A DNA stretch of 64,000 nt, from contig CAYYLW010000002.1 of assembly GCA_964472465.1 (NCBI GenBank), forward strand, positions 21,121 to 85,120, in the 5' to 3' direction. The notes below the pieces were generated by a model, which ran no database searches, had not been told where the DNA came from, and saw nothing but the letters and a program-made list of their open reading frames with translations. Source of the DNA: JAAYCI01 sp964472465 (GTDB taxonomy: Bacteria > Bacillota > Clostridia > Oscillospirales > Ruminococcaceae). The translations under genes and the position numbers were made by a program. This document shows, piece after piece, positions 26,320-35,474 of this stretch (its first letter is position 1; each line of letters starts with the position of its first letter).

Positions 26320-27789
26320 ATGAGTAGCAGTACTTTATTCGTAATTTTGATGGTTATCTATTTGGTTGGCACCGTTATATTTGGCGTTGTAAAGGCGAAA
26401 AAGCAAGATGAGGGTACCACGAAGGACTGGTTTGTGGGTGGTGGCAAGGTGTTTTGGGTTGCGGTGGGCTTTACCATTGCGGCCGCCTGGCTGGATATGG
26501 CCACCATCTTTTTAAACTCTGGCGAAGGTTATGTGGTGGGCATCTCGGCATTTTGGTACTTGGCCGGGGCAGAAATGGTGGCCTTCCTCATTATGACCTT
26601 CTTCTTTGCCAAACCCATTCGCAATACCGGCATGATTTCCCAGGGTGAGATGATGGAAAAACGCTTTACCCCGGCCATCCGCCCCTTTTATGCCATCATC
26701 TGGGTGTTTTCCCTCTGTGGCTACGCGGCACTCAGTTTCCTGGTCTTTAATGAGTTCTTGCAGTTCCTGTTTGGGGTAAACCAGTTTGTTTCGGCCGCTA
26801 TCTGCTTGGTGGTGGTGTTGGCCTTCCAACTATTTGGCGGTTTTGCCGCCACCGTTTACGCCGATTATATCCAGGGCGCTTTAATCATCGTGGGTTCCAT
26901 TGTACTGGGCATATTTGCGGTAAAGGCTGCCGGCGGTATGGGCAACATCGCCGCTGCCGTTCCGGCCGAATTTCTGAACCTCTTTGGTATTGGCGGCGGG
27001 GAAATATTGGCCCTTACGGTGCCCCTGATGCTGGCCTTTGTGATTGAGCCCACCCTTTGGATGCGGGTGGTTTCCTCCCGCAGCTTGCGCAGCGCACAAA
27101 AAGCCAACCTGTTTGCGTTTGTTGTGTACATCCCCGTGTGCATAGGCACCCTGCTTACCGGCCTGGCCGCCTATGTGCTGTACCCCAACTGGAATCAATC
27201 GCTGAATATGATTGCCGTGGATATGGCGGAAAACCTGTTCCCGGCCCCTGTTACCGCCATCATTTTTGTGGCCATTATTGCGGCGCTTATCTCCTCTTTC
27301 AACGCCTTCATGAGCGCCGCCAACATGAACCTCAGCTACGATTTTATCCCCTCTATCTACGCGGCCATCAAGAAAAAGCCCTTCCCCGAAAACAAATACC
27401 GTTTTGTTAGCCGGATTGGCATGGTGGCCATCGCCTTCCTGGGCACCTTTATCGCCCTGTGGCTGCCTTCACTGGTGGAGATTCTGTCTTTCTCGGGCGC
27501 CTTGGCCGCTTCGGGCCTGTTCCTGCCGGTGTTCTGCATGTTCTTTAGCAAAAAGGTGAACACCACCGGCGCCATGGCCAGCTTCGTGGTGGGCTCGGCC
27601 TCCCAGCTCATCCTGTTTATTATAGACAAAGTCTCCACCACGGGCGGGCTGGGCTTCGACGCATTCTTTGTCTCCTTCCCGCTGGCGTTTGTGGCCTTGC
27701 TTGTGGGCACCTACCTGGGTCGGCACAAACCACCCACGGCGGAACAACTGGCCCCCTTCGATATGAGCCGTTCTTCCGAGGCGAAATAA
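26320..27789 (+). CDS. Sodium:solute symporter family (SSF) transporter
   Basis: 489 residues with about 13 membrane segments of the SSS (LeuT-fold) family: KDWFVGGGKVFWVAVGFTIA-type first helix pair, the GFAATVYADYIQG helix and SAANMNLSYDF Na+-site helix. It would import a small organic solute with Na+. AGGGAGG precedes ATG 26320. The gene lies 80 bases after the dehydrogenase and before the Mo hydroxylase, so it is a likely uptake route for the hydroxylase substrate. Confidence 0.9.
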   Translation: MSSSTLFVILMVIYLVGTVIFGVVKAKKQDEGTTKDWFVGGGKVFWVAVGFTIAAAWLDMATIFLNSGEGYVVGISAFWYLAGAEMVAFLIMTFFFAKPIRNTGMISQGEMMEKRFTPAIRPFYAIIWVFSLCGYAALSFLVFNEFLQFLFGVNQFVSAAICLVVVLAFQLFGGFAATVYADYIQGALIIVGSIVLGIFAVKAAGGMGNIAAAVPAEFLNLFGIGGGEILALTVPLMLAFVIEPTLWMRVVSSRSLRSAQKANLFAFVVYIPVCIGTLLTGLAAYVLYPNWNQSLNMIAVDMAENLFPAPVTAIIFVAIIAALISSFNAFMSAANMNLSYDFIPSIYAAIKKKPFPENKYRFVSRIGMVAIAFLGTFIALWLPSLVEILSFSGALAASGLFLPVFCMFFSKKVNTTGAMASFVVGSASQLILFIIDKVSTTGGLGFDAFFVSFPLAFVALLVGTYLGRHKPPTAEQLAPFDMSRSSEAK

Positions 27790-27801
27790 ACGTTTTGCCC
27801 A

Positions 27802-27867
27802 AAGCAAGCAGGCTTCCTTGGCCAAGGCCTCCAAAGCATTCACCCAAAGGAAGGCCTGCTTGCTGCC
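27802..27867 (+). terminator. Long imperfect hairpin after the symporter gene
   Basis: AGCAAGCAGG-CTTCC pairs with GGAAGGCCTGCTTGCT across a ~35-base loop. No strong T-run follows, so it may be a processing or partial termination site. Confidence 0.5.
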
Positions 27868-27922
27868 ATTCACTTATTGTCCCGCAGTGTACTGGGGATT
27901 CATACAAAAGGAGCGAAGGACT

Positions 27923-30775
27923 ATGGCAACTGTTAGAAAAATTTTTCTCAAAGTAAACGGCGTGGAGCGGATGTTTATCTGTGATCCTGAACGGGATTCA
28001 CTGGCAGACGTGCTTCGCCGCCAGGGCCTTACCGGCACCAAAGTGGGCTGTGGAACGGGCCAGTGTGGTGCTTGCTCTGTTATTCTAGATAAAAAAGTGG
28101 TGCGTGCCTGTGCACGCAAAATAAAAAGTGTACCCCAATACAGCGAGATAACCACCATAGAGGGAATTGGCACCCCCACCAGCCTGCACCCGCTGCAATT
28201 GGCCTGGATTGCCTACAATGGCGTACAGTGCGGTTTTTGTGCGCCGGGATTCATCGTGTCTGCCTATGGCCTTCTGCAAGAAAACCAAAGCCCCACCCGG
28301 GAAGAGGTGCGGGACTGGTTCCGTACCCACCGCAACCTTTGCCGCTGCACGGGCTACAAGCACCAGGTAAACGCCGTAATGGCCGCCGCCGAAGTGATGC
28401 GCGGGGAAAAAACCATGGAGGACCTGCGGTATCAAATACCGCCGGACGGCCGCATCTATGGTACGGGGTTCCCGCGCCCATCCGCCGTGGCCAAGGTGAC
28501 TGGCACCTGTGACTATGGGGATGACATCAACATAAAAATGCCGGATGGGGCTTTGCATCTGGCTTTGGTGCTGGCCCGTGTCAACCACGCCAAGGTGAAG
28601 CAGGTGGATTTTTCTGCGGCGGAAAAAATGCCGGGCTTTGTGCAGGCCATCACCTACAAAGATGTGAAAGGCACCAACCGCGTCTCCTTGCCCTCCGGTA
28701 TGGCGCGTTGTGTGGCCGATGGTGTGGAGCGCCCGATTTTGACCGAGGACACGGTGTACCGCTATGGCGACGTGATTGCCATTGTGGCAGCCACCTCCCG
28801 GCGTGAAGCCCGAGACGCCGCTGCCAAGGTGCAGGTGGAGTACCAGGAAATGCCCGCCTATATGAATGCGCTGGACGCCATTGCCCCAGATGCGGAACCG
28901 ATTCATTATTTCCCGAACCTGTACGCGGAATCTCCCCTTGTGGTGGGGGATGCCAAGAAGGCCATGGATGGCAGCGATTTTGTGGTGGAGAGCAGTTGCT
29001 ACACCCAGCGCCAGCCCCATTTGGTCATTGAGCCGGACACCGCTTTGTCCTATATCGACGAAGAGGGCCGGGTGACGGTGCAGTGCAAATCGCTGGACAT
29101 CATCATTGCCATGGGCAGTTTGGCGGACGGCCTTGGTATTCCGCCGGAAAAAATGCGGATGATACAAAACAACACGGGTGCCAGCTTTGGCTACGCGGCC
29201 ACGCCCTATACCCAGGCCGTTATGGCGGTGGCCGCCATTGCCACCCAGCGGCCTTGCTGCCTTACGCTGGATTACGAGGAACACCAGCACTTCACCGGAA
29301 AACGCATGCCCTGTTTTTCCAATGTGCGCATAGGCTGCGACAAAGACGGCAAATTGACCGCGATGGAAGTGGAGGCACTGTACGACAAGGGCGCCTACAC
29401 CGAGCTGACCGCGGGCATTTTGAAAGGTATGAAATTCATTGGAACGCCCTACACCATCCCCAATGCCACGGTGCTGACCAAAGCAACCGTAACCAACCAC
29501 AATTTCACAACGGCTTTCCGTGCGTTTGGCTCCCCACAGGTGTACCCCGCGTTCGAACAGGCCATCGATGACTTAGCCGAAAAAGCCGGAATCGACCCAC
29601 TGGAATTCCGCCGGAGGAATGTGTATAAAACCGGCGAGTTGTGCAGCACCGGGCACCCGATGGACATCTACACGATGGAGACCCTGTGTGACAATTTGAA
29701 ACCCCGGTATCTGGCGGCCAAAGAGCGGGCTGCCAAGCACAGCACCCCGGAAAAGCGCAGGGGCGTGGGCGTGGCCTGCGGGGTATACCATGCCAGCGCG
29801 GGGCCGCTGGACCGTAGCGAGGCCGCCCTTGAATTGAACGCGGACGGAAGCGTGACCTGTTTTAACACCTGGAGCGACCAAGGGCAGGGCGGGGATGTGG
29901 GCTCGGTTATCCACACGCATGAGGCGCTGAAGCCACTGGGCTTAAAGCCGGAGCAGATTCGCCTTGTGCAAAGTGACACTGCCATCTGCCCCCCCTCCGG
30001 CGGCGCTTACAGCAGCCGCTCGAACGTCATGGTAGGAAATGCCATATTGGATGCCGCACGCCAATTGATGGAGGCCATGAAGAAGCCAGACGGCACCTGG
30101 CGCACCCATGCCGAGATGGTGGCCGAAGGAATCCCTGTTAAATATACCGGCGTGTTTGACCTGGCGGGTGTGGCGAACCTTTCTGCCCTAAACCCGAACG
30201 ATGGCCAGGGAAACTTTTTCCTGATGTACACCTATGGCCTGTTCCTGGTAGAGGTGGAGGTGGACACGGCCAGCGGCAAAACACAGGTGCTTAGCGTGGA
30301 TATGGAGGCCGACGTGGGGGTGGTTACCAACCCGCAATCTTTAGAAGGGCAGGCCTTTGGCGGTTTTGCGCAGGGCATTGGCATGGCGCTGAGCGAGGAT
30401 TACGAGGACATGGAAAAGCACACCAGCCTGCTGGCCTGCGGCATTCCCACCATAGATATGGTGCCGGACGAGATGCATGTGCACCATGTGGAAACGCCCA
30501 GGGCCCTGGGGCCCCATGGCTCGGGCGGGGCGGCAGAACTTTACCTGACGGCACCGCACGCCGCCGTGCTGAATGCTTTACACAATGCCTGCGGTATCCG
30601 GGTGCGGGAACTGCCCGCCACGCCCGAAAAGGTATTGGCTGAGCTGAAAAAGAAAGCGGAAGGCGTGAACGAGCCCTACCGGCCATATTATTTGGGGGCC
30701 GATTTCCATGAGCGGATGCAAGAAATAAAGGAAAACCCTGTGCAGGTGGTTGAATTCAAAGGGTTCTCGGGCTAA
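27923..30775 (+). CDS. One-chain molybdenum hydroxylase (aldehyde oxidoreductase / xanthine dehydrogenase family)
   Basis: 950 residues: plant-type [2Fe-2S] domain (CGTGQCGAC), second helical [2Fe-2S] domain (CGFCAPGF...CRCTGY), then the two Mo-pterin domains with NNTGASFGYAATPYTQ, AFRAFGSPQ and the catalytic Glu near GGAAELYLTAP. There is no FAD domain, as in Desulfovibrio Mop-type aldehyde oxidoreductases of ~907 residues. It hydroxylates an aldehyde or N-heterocycle. The usual GGGFGGK glycine loop is GASFGYA here, so specificity may differ from xanthine. ATG 27923 follows AAAGGAGCGAAGGA. The following gene probably encodes its electron partner. Confidence 0.9.
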   Translation: MATVRKIFLKVNGVERMFICDPERDSLADVLRRQGLTGTKVGCGTGQCGACSVILDKKVVRACARKIKSVPQYSEITTIEGIGTPTSLHPLQLAWIAYNGVQCGFCAPGFIVSAYGLLQENQSPTREEVRDWFRTHRNLCRCTGYKHQVNAVMAAAEVMRGEKTMEDLRYQIPPDGRIYGTGFPRPSAVAKVTGTCDYGDDINIKMPDGALHLALVLARVNHAKVKQVDFSAAEKMPGFVQAITYKDVKGTNRVSLPSGMARCVADGVERPILTEDTVYRYGDVIAIVAATSRREARDAAAKVQVEYQEMPAYMNALDAIAPDAEPIHYFPNLYAESPLVVGDAKKAMDGSDFVVESSCYTQRQPHLVIEPDTALSYIDEEGRVTVQCKSLDIIIAMGSLADGLGIPPEKMRMIQNNTGASFGYAATPYTQAVMAVAAIATQRPCCLTLDYEEHQHFTGKRMPCFSNVRIGCDKDGKLTAMEVEALYDKGAYTELTAGILKGMKFIGTPYTIPNATVLTKATVTNHNFTTAFRAFGSPQVYPAFEQAIDDLAEKAGIDPLEFRRRNVYKTGELCSTGHPMDIYTMETLCDNLKPRYLAAKERAAKHSTPEKRRGVGVACGVYHASAGPLDRSEAALELNADGSVTCFNTWSDQGQGGDVGSVIHTHEALKPLGLKPEQIRLVQSDTAICPPSGGAYSSRSNVMVGNAILDAARQLMEAMKKPDGTWRTHAEMVAEGIPVKYTGVFDLAGVANLSALNPNDGQGNFFLMYTYGLFLVEVEVDTASGKTQVLSVDMEADVGVVTNPQSLEGQAFGGFAQGIGMALSEDYEDMEKHTSLLACGIPTIDMVPDEMHVHHVETPRALGPHGSGGAAELYLTAPHAAVLNALHNACGIRVRELPATPEKVLAELKKKAEGVNEPYRPYYLGADFHERMQEIKENPVQVVEFKGFSG

Positions 30776-30800
30776 AATGGGCCTAGCGGCTCACACCAAA

Positions 30801-30830
30801 TGGTTGCGGCGCGTATGCGCCGCAACCTAT
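30801..30830 (+). terminator. Intrinsic terminator after the Mo hydroxylase
   Basis: GGTTGCGGCGC pairs perfectly with GCGCCGCAACC around GTAT, followed by TATGTTTTATT. It lies before the oxidoreductase gene, which may therefore be partly uncoupled. Confidence 0.75.
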
Positions 30831-30863
30831 GTTTTATTCTAATGGCAGCAAGGGGGCTTACCG

Positions 30864-33155
30864 GTGGAAGAAAACCAGCCAGAGATGAGGGTGTTTGAGC
30901 AAAAACACAATTGCGTGCAGGGAGAAGCGCCTTTTTGCACGGCGGCCTGCCCGCTTCACGTGGATGTGCGCCTGATGATGGCACATATTCAAAAAGAAAA
31001 CTGGGAGGCCGCCCTTGAGCTGTACCGCAGTGCGGTGTTGCTTCCGGGCATCGTGTCCCGCCTGTGTACGAAGCCTTGCCGCGGTGCTTGTTTACGGGCC
31101 AAAATGGGTGATGGGCTGGAGATAGGCTTGCTGGAACGCTGCCTGGTGGAAACGGTTCCCCTTCCCCCCAAAAACCGGTTTATTCGCCCCAAAAATCAAT
31201 CGGCCATCGTGGTGGGCGCAGGGCTTGCGGGGATAGCCTGTGCCCTGACGCTGGCGCAAAAAGGGTTTTTGGTTACCCTGCATGCGAACGGAGCCTACCC
31301 CGGCGGTGCCGCCGTGATGCATCCCTTGCTGGATACGACGGCCGCCATTACAGAGATAAAAACCAAACTGGAAAGCTGCGGCGTAAGCCTGCGGCTTTCC
31401 AGCCCTGTGGACGCCCCAGAAAATCTGCCGGCCGATGTGGTGCTGTTGGCGGAGGAAGAGGACGCCGCGGTGCCCGGCGGTTTGCTGGCGGGGGCTGGCG
31501 TTCCGCTGGTGCAGAACAAAGCCGACCCCCACATTTTTTATGCCACTTACCTCCCCACGCCAGAGCGTGCCCTGGCCCAGGGAAAACAGGCGGCCAGGGC
31601 CATGGAACAGTATCTGGGGGGGCTTACTTTTCCGGTGCTGGAAGCCGCTGAACCCAAAACACGCCTATACACCCCCCTGGCCCAGGGTTTGGCGCCGCTA
31701 CCGGCCACCGCCCCCGGCGAAACCGGCGCTTATACCCGCCAGCAGGCTCAAGAGGAGGCCCGGCGCTGCCCGCTTTGTGAATGCAAAGCCTGCCTGCCGC
31801 ACTGTTTGTTTTTGCAGGAGGGCAAACAGCACCCCAAGCAATATATTGTGGAAGCGCAGCAAAGCCTACGCACCCTGAAGCTTCTGCAAAGCAAGCTAAA
31901 GGCACGCCGCACCAACGCCTGCAACCTCTGTGGCCTTTGCCGGGAGTATTGCCCCGGCGGCGTGGACATGAGCGAGGTCTATCTGTACAGCCGCCGCATC
32001 ATGCACAGGCAGGGGGAACTGCCGGAGGCATTCCATGCATTTTGGCTGGAGGACATGGCGTTTTCCCAATCGGAAGAAGCCTTTCTGTGCAAGGCGGAGC
32101 CCGGGTTTGAGACGGTAGAGTATTTGTTCTTTCCCGGCTGCCAACTGGGGGGTGTGCAGCCAAGCCAGCTACAGCAGGTGTATGCGTACCTCAGGGAGCA
32201 TCTTGGGGGCGGGGTGGGTATGCACCTGGGCTGTTGCGGCGCGCCCGCCGAATGGGCCGGTTATGAGGAACAGACACAGGAACTGCTGGAACATTTCCGC
32301 GCCCTGCACGCCAAACTGGGAAACCCGGTGGTGATACTGGCCTGCCCAAGCTGTGAGAAACTGTTTGCCAAATATCACGCGGACATACGGCGGATGCCGC
32401 TGTGGCAGGTGTTTTGCGAACAGGGCCTGCCCCAGGGCGCCCGGCCTGCGCAGCAGCAAGAGGTGGCCGTGTTCGACCCTTGCGCCAGCCGGTATAGCCC
32501 CCCCACGCAGGGCTATGCCCGCCGTTTGCTAAAGCAGATGGGGTACGCGGTGCAAGAGCTTCCCCACCATGGCCGCTATGCCCAATGCTGTGGGCACGGG
32601 GGGCTTATTTCGGCCTCCAACCCCCAAATGGCAAAGCGGGTGGCGGCCGATAGGGTGGCGGCCAGCAGCCTGCCGTATGTAAGCTATTGCACCAATTGCT
32701 GCGAAATTTTCCGGCGGGAGGGAAAAACAGCGTGGCATTTGCTGGATTTGTTGTTTGGGGCGGATGCCCAAAACGCGGCGGGGAGCCTGGCGCTCAGCTA
32801 CTCGGCCCGGCGCGATAACCGCAGGAAACTCAAACAGACCCTGCTGAACACCTATTGGGGGGAGGCGTTTTCACTGGAAAAACCACAGGAATGGCTGGGC
32901 CTTGCGCTGGAGATACCCGGTGCTTTGCGCACGAAAATGGAAGAGCATTTGATTTTAGAAGAGAATATCCAGCAGGCCATTTACCGCGCGGAAGCCAACC
33001 AAAGCAAACTGGCCCAGGGGGAACAGTTCATCTGCCACTTACAGATAGGGGTGGTTACCTACTGGGTTTATTACCACCCCCTGCCAGGCGGGCGGTTTGC
33101 CGTGGATAATGCGTATTGCCACCGTATGCAAATTGTAGAGGAGGCACCCAAATGA
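30864..33155 (+). CDS. GltD-like flavin/Fe-S oxidoreductase fused to CCG (HdrB-like) domains (DVU_1558-like)
   Basis: 763 residues. N-terminal Fe-S region as in GltD (FCTAACPLHVDVR, RLCTKPCRGACLRAKMG), a short FAD Rossmann motif VVGAGLAGIACALTLA (about residue 115), then Cys clusters CPLCECKACLPHC and CNLCGLCREYCPGG, two CCG modules (FFPGCQLGG...LGCCGAP...CPSCEKLF; HHGRYAQCCGHGG...YCTNCCEIF) and a C-terminal extension. The pyridine-nucleotide half is much shorter than in GltD and shows no second GxGxxG. It probably moves electrons from the FAD-less hydroxylase to a carrier. GTG 30864 has AAGGGGG upstream. Confidence 0.85.
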   Translation: MEENQPEMRVFEQKHNCVQGEAPFCTAACPLHVDVRLMMAHIQKENWEAALELYRSAVLLPGIVSRLCTKPCRGACLRAKMGDGLEIGLLERCLVETVPLPPKNRFIRPKNQSAIVVGAGLAGIACALTLAQKGFLVTLHANGAYPGGAAVMHPLLDTTAAITEIKTKLESCGVSLRLSSPVDAPENLPADVVLLAEEEDAAVPGGLLAGAGVPLVQNKADPHIFYATYLPTPERALAQGKQAARAMEQYLGGLTFPVLEAAEPKTRLYTPLAQGLAPLPATAPGETGAYTRQQAQEEARRCPLCECKACLPHCLFLQEGKQHPKQYIVEAQQSLRTLKLLQSKLKARRTNACNLCGLCREYCPGGVDMSEVYLYSRRIMHRQGELPEAFHAFWLEDMAFSQSEEAFLCKAEPGFETVEYLFFPGCQLGGVQPSQLQQVYAYLREHLGGGVGMHLGCCGAPAEWAGYEEQTQELLEHFRALHAKLGNPVVILACPSCEKLFAKYHADIRRMPLWQVFCEQGLPQGARPAQQQEVAVFDPCASRYSPPTQGYARRLLKQMGYAVQELPHHGRYAQCCGHGGLISASNPQMAKRVAADRVAASSLPYVSYCTNCCEIFRREGKTAWHLLDLLFGADAQNAAGSLALSYSARRDNRRKLKQTLLNTYWGEAFSLEKPQEWLGLALEIPGALRTKMEEHLILEENIQQAIYRAEANQSKLAQGEQFICHLQIGVVTYWVYYHPLPGGRFAVDNAYCHRMQIVEEAPK

Positions 33156-33346
33156 GCGAAGCGCAGCAGCTACTGTGTATGAAATGCCAAGTGCCCTTGG
33201 AGCTGGCCCCCGTGGATTTATGTTACCTGGGGCACAGTTTTACGCAGGAATTGCCCCGGTGCCCCCGTTGCGGCCAAATGCTGGTGCCAGAAGAGCTGGT
33301 GCAGGACAAAATTCAGCCCGTGGAAATTACGCTGGAAGATAAATAG
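33152..33346 (+). CDS. Small zinc-ribbon redox protein (DVU_1557-like)
   Basis: 64 residues with two CxxC pairs, LCMKCQ near the N-terminus and RCPRCGQ, a rubredoxin/zinc-ribbon-like arrangement. ATG 33152 overlaps the previous stop (ATGA) behind GAGGAGG, so it is translationally coupled to the oxidoreductase. Proteins of this size are conserved in the same place in DVU_155x-type clusters. It might be a small electron carrier or a metal chaperone. Confidence 0.75.
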   Translation: MSEAQQLLCMKCQVPLELAPVDLCYLGHSFTQELPRCPRCGQMLVPEELVQDKIQPVEITLEDK

Positions 33347-33364
33347 ACCCCGGTTTTCAAGCCC

Positions 33365-34054
33365 TCACACTTTGGCCCAAACGCCATAGGCATAGCCAAG
33401 GCCGCTTTTTGGGCCCCCAGGTTCCATGCCCATAGCCTGCCAAACCGGGGAAGACGAGCCATACTCCCACAGCAGTTTGGCCGTAAAAGCGCGCAGATGG
33501 GGCGTGGCATCCTCCCAAACCAAAGGGGAGAAGCCCGCTTTTTTTGCCAGTGTGGCCCATTGTTCCCGGCTTTTGGCCCAGATGGGGGAGGCGGCGCTAT
33601 CCTGGGGGGAGTTGCCGGGGGAAACGGGCTTATAAAAATCGGTGACAATCCATTTCCCGCCGGGTTTTAGAACACGGTGTATTTCTTTCCATACCCTATA
33701 GGGGTCTTCAAACAGGCAGCAGGTACACTCGCATATCGCGGCGTCAAAATAGGCGTCACCCCAGGGGATGCTTTCCGCCCTGCCCTCGCGCAGGTCAAGC
33801 TGGGGGTAACGCTGTTTTGCTTTTTCCAGCAAAGCGGCGGCACTGTCCAGCCCCGCCACAAGGTAGCCCTGGGCGCCCAGGGCACCGGCCGTTTCGCCCA
33901 GGCCGCAGCCCACATCCAGCAGGCTCTGGCCTTTTTCCAGCCCGGCCGCCTGTACCGCCTGGTTTGTCAAAGCAAGGCCGCCGGGCCGAAGCGTTCGGCC
34001 CAGGCAGGCCTGGAAGGCGTCCTCCTCGTAGATGTTGTGGGTAAGCAAAGCCAT
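33365..34054 (-). CDS. SAM-dependent methyltransferase (DVU_1556-like)
   Basis: About 229 residues of class I methyltransferase fold: SAM-binding SLLDVGCGLGETAGALGAQG, acidic loop GLDSAAALLEKA and post-motif HRVLKPGGKWIVTDFYKP. A Cys-rich stretch ICECTCCLFEDP follows strand 4, unusual for the fold and typical of the family linked with C_GCAxxG_C_C and radical SAM proteins. ATG 34054 has AGGGGG only a few bases upstream; longer frames are not supported. It is convergent with the zinc-ribbon gene and divergent from the ligase. Substrate unknown. Confidence 0.8.
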   Translation of the reverse strand: MALLTHNIYEEDAFQACLGRTLRPGGLALTNQAVQAAGLEKGQSLLDVGCGLGETAGALGAQGYLVAGLDSAAALLEKAKQRYPQLDLREGRAESIPWGDAYFDAAICECTCCLFEDPYRVWKEIHRVLKPGGKWIVTDFYKPVSPGNSPQDSAASPIWAKSREQWATLAKKAGFSPLVWEDATPHLRAFTAKLLWEYGSSSPVWQAMGMEPGGPKSGLGYAYGVWAKV

Positions 34055-34165
34055 GACCCCCTTTTTGGCGCTGTGGTTTGGGTGGTGATGGATGGTGCCA
34101 GCAAGGGCTAAGCCAGCGTGTTTTTGCGCCGCAGCTGGCCCCATTTTTACCGTAGGAGGGGCGCT

Positions 34166-35422
34166 ATGAGCCCAGTGAAAAAGCAGGACGGGTGTGATTC
34201 TTTTTGGATGGAACCGTGGCTGGACAGCCTTTGCCCGGCCAGTTCCCCCGTGAAGCTGGCCCGGTGGCAGGAGGAAAAAGCGAAACAAGCCATCCTACGC
34301 GCCAAAGCGTGTAGCCCTTTTTACCAGCAGCACCTCGCCAAAGTTTCGGCCTTGGATATGGCGCGGCCCAACTGGCTGGCCCAAATTCCGTTTACGGATG
34401 CGGCCACCATTTCAAAACAAGGGCCGGGGATGCTGTGTGTGCCGGCCCATGAGGTAGCCCGCATTCGCAGCATTCCCACATCGGGCAGCACGGGCCCGGC
34501 CAAGCGTATTTTTTTCACCGAGGGAGACCTGGACAGGACGGCCCGGTTTTTTGACGCCGGAATGCGGCATATGGTGCAGCCGGGGCAAGAGGTTGCGGTG
34601 ATGATGTCCAGCCCGCAAGAGGGAAGCGTTGCCGATTTGCTGGAAAAAGGGCTGGAGCGTTTTGGGGCCAAAGCGCGATTCTGCGGCCAGGTGCACAATG
34701 CCGAGCAGGCGGCCCAGGAGGCTTTGGGGGCGGCCTGCTTGGTGGGTTTGCCCTCGGAGATGCTATACCTTTGCCGCAAGGCCCCCCATCTGCGCCCCAA
34801 AACCGTGCTCCTCAGTGCCGATTATGTCTCCCCAGCCGTGGTGCAAGCCTTGCAGCAGGCCTGGGGTTGCCAAGTGTTTTCGCATTATGGGCTCACCGAG
34901 ACGGGCTATGGTTTGGCCGTGCAGTGCCCCTGCCGGGAGGGCCACCACCTGCGGGCGGCGGAATTTTTGGTGGAAATTATCTGCCCCAAAACCGGGGCGG
35001 TGTTGCCCGTAGGGCAGGAGGGGGAACTGGTGCTTACCAGTCTGTGCAATGAGGCGCTGCCCCTGCTGCGCTACCGCACCGGAGACATCACCTCGCTGCT
35101 GGCCCAGCCCTGCCCCTGTGGCAGTGTGCACCCCCGCCTGGGGCCGGTGCGGGGCCGGTATACCCACCTGCAAGAGGCGGTGAACATCTATAGGCTGGAT
35201 GACCTGCTCTTTTCCCTACCGGGTATGGTGGGCTATGAGGCAAGCTGGGAGAGGGAAACCCTTTGCCTGCTGGTGGAGGGCCCGGTTCTCCCGGAGCAGG
35301 AATTGCGAGACCGGCTGGGTGTTCCGCTGAAGGTGGAGTACGGCCCGGTCAAGCTGGGCGGCCGCGAAAAGCGGCGGGTGGGCGGCGCGTTTTATGGCGG
35401 TGAACCGGCAAAACACGGATGA
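34166..35422 (+). CDS. AMP-dependent CoA ligase / phenylacetate-CoA ligase-like (DVU_1553-like)
   Basis: About 418 residues with adenylate-forming motifs: P-loop-like TSGSTGPAKRIFFTEGD, the SHYGLTETGYG motif and RYRTGD (LRYRTGDI). The C-terminal domain is shorter than in classical acyl-CoA ligases, like PaaK/CoF-type enzymes. It activates a carboxylate as an adenylate. In DVU_155x-type clusters an AMP ligase is constant, suggesting cofactor maturation rather than catabolism, but either is possible. GTAGGAGGGG precedes ATG 34166. Confidence 0.85.
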   Translation: MSPVKKQDGCDSFWMEPWLDSLCPASSPVKLARWQEEKAKQAILRAKACSPFYQQHLAKVSALDMARPNWLAQIPFTDAATISKQGPGMLCVPAHEVARIRSIPTSGSTGPAKRIFFTEGDLDRTARFFDAGMRHMVQPGQEVAVMMSSPQEGSVADLLEKGLERFGAKARFCGQVHNAEQAAQEALGAACLVGLPSEMLYLCRKAPHLRPKTVLLSADYVSPAVVQALQQAWGCQVFSHYGLTETGYGLAVQCPCREGHHLRAAEFLVEIICPKTGAVLPVGQEGELVLTSLCNEALPLLRYRTGDITSLLAQPCPCGSVHPRLGPVRGRYTHLQEAVNIYRLDDLLFSLPGMVGYEASWERETLCLLVEGPVLPEQELRDRLGVPLKVEYGPVKLGGREKRRVGGAFYGGEPAKHG

Positions 35423-35474
35423 CCCGCAACCCGCCTTGCCGCCGTAGATGGCGCAGGGGCCAGGGTGGGGCGGC

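Noticed and set aside
33365..34288. Longer 307-aa form of the methyltransferase
   Set aside because: The extra 78 residues overlap the divergent ligase gene and its ribosome site and carry no methyltransferase homology; ATG 34054 is adopted.
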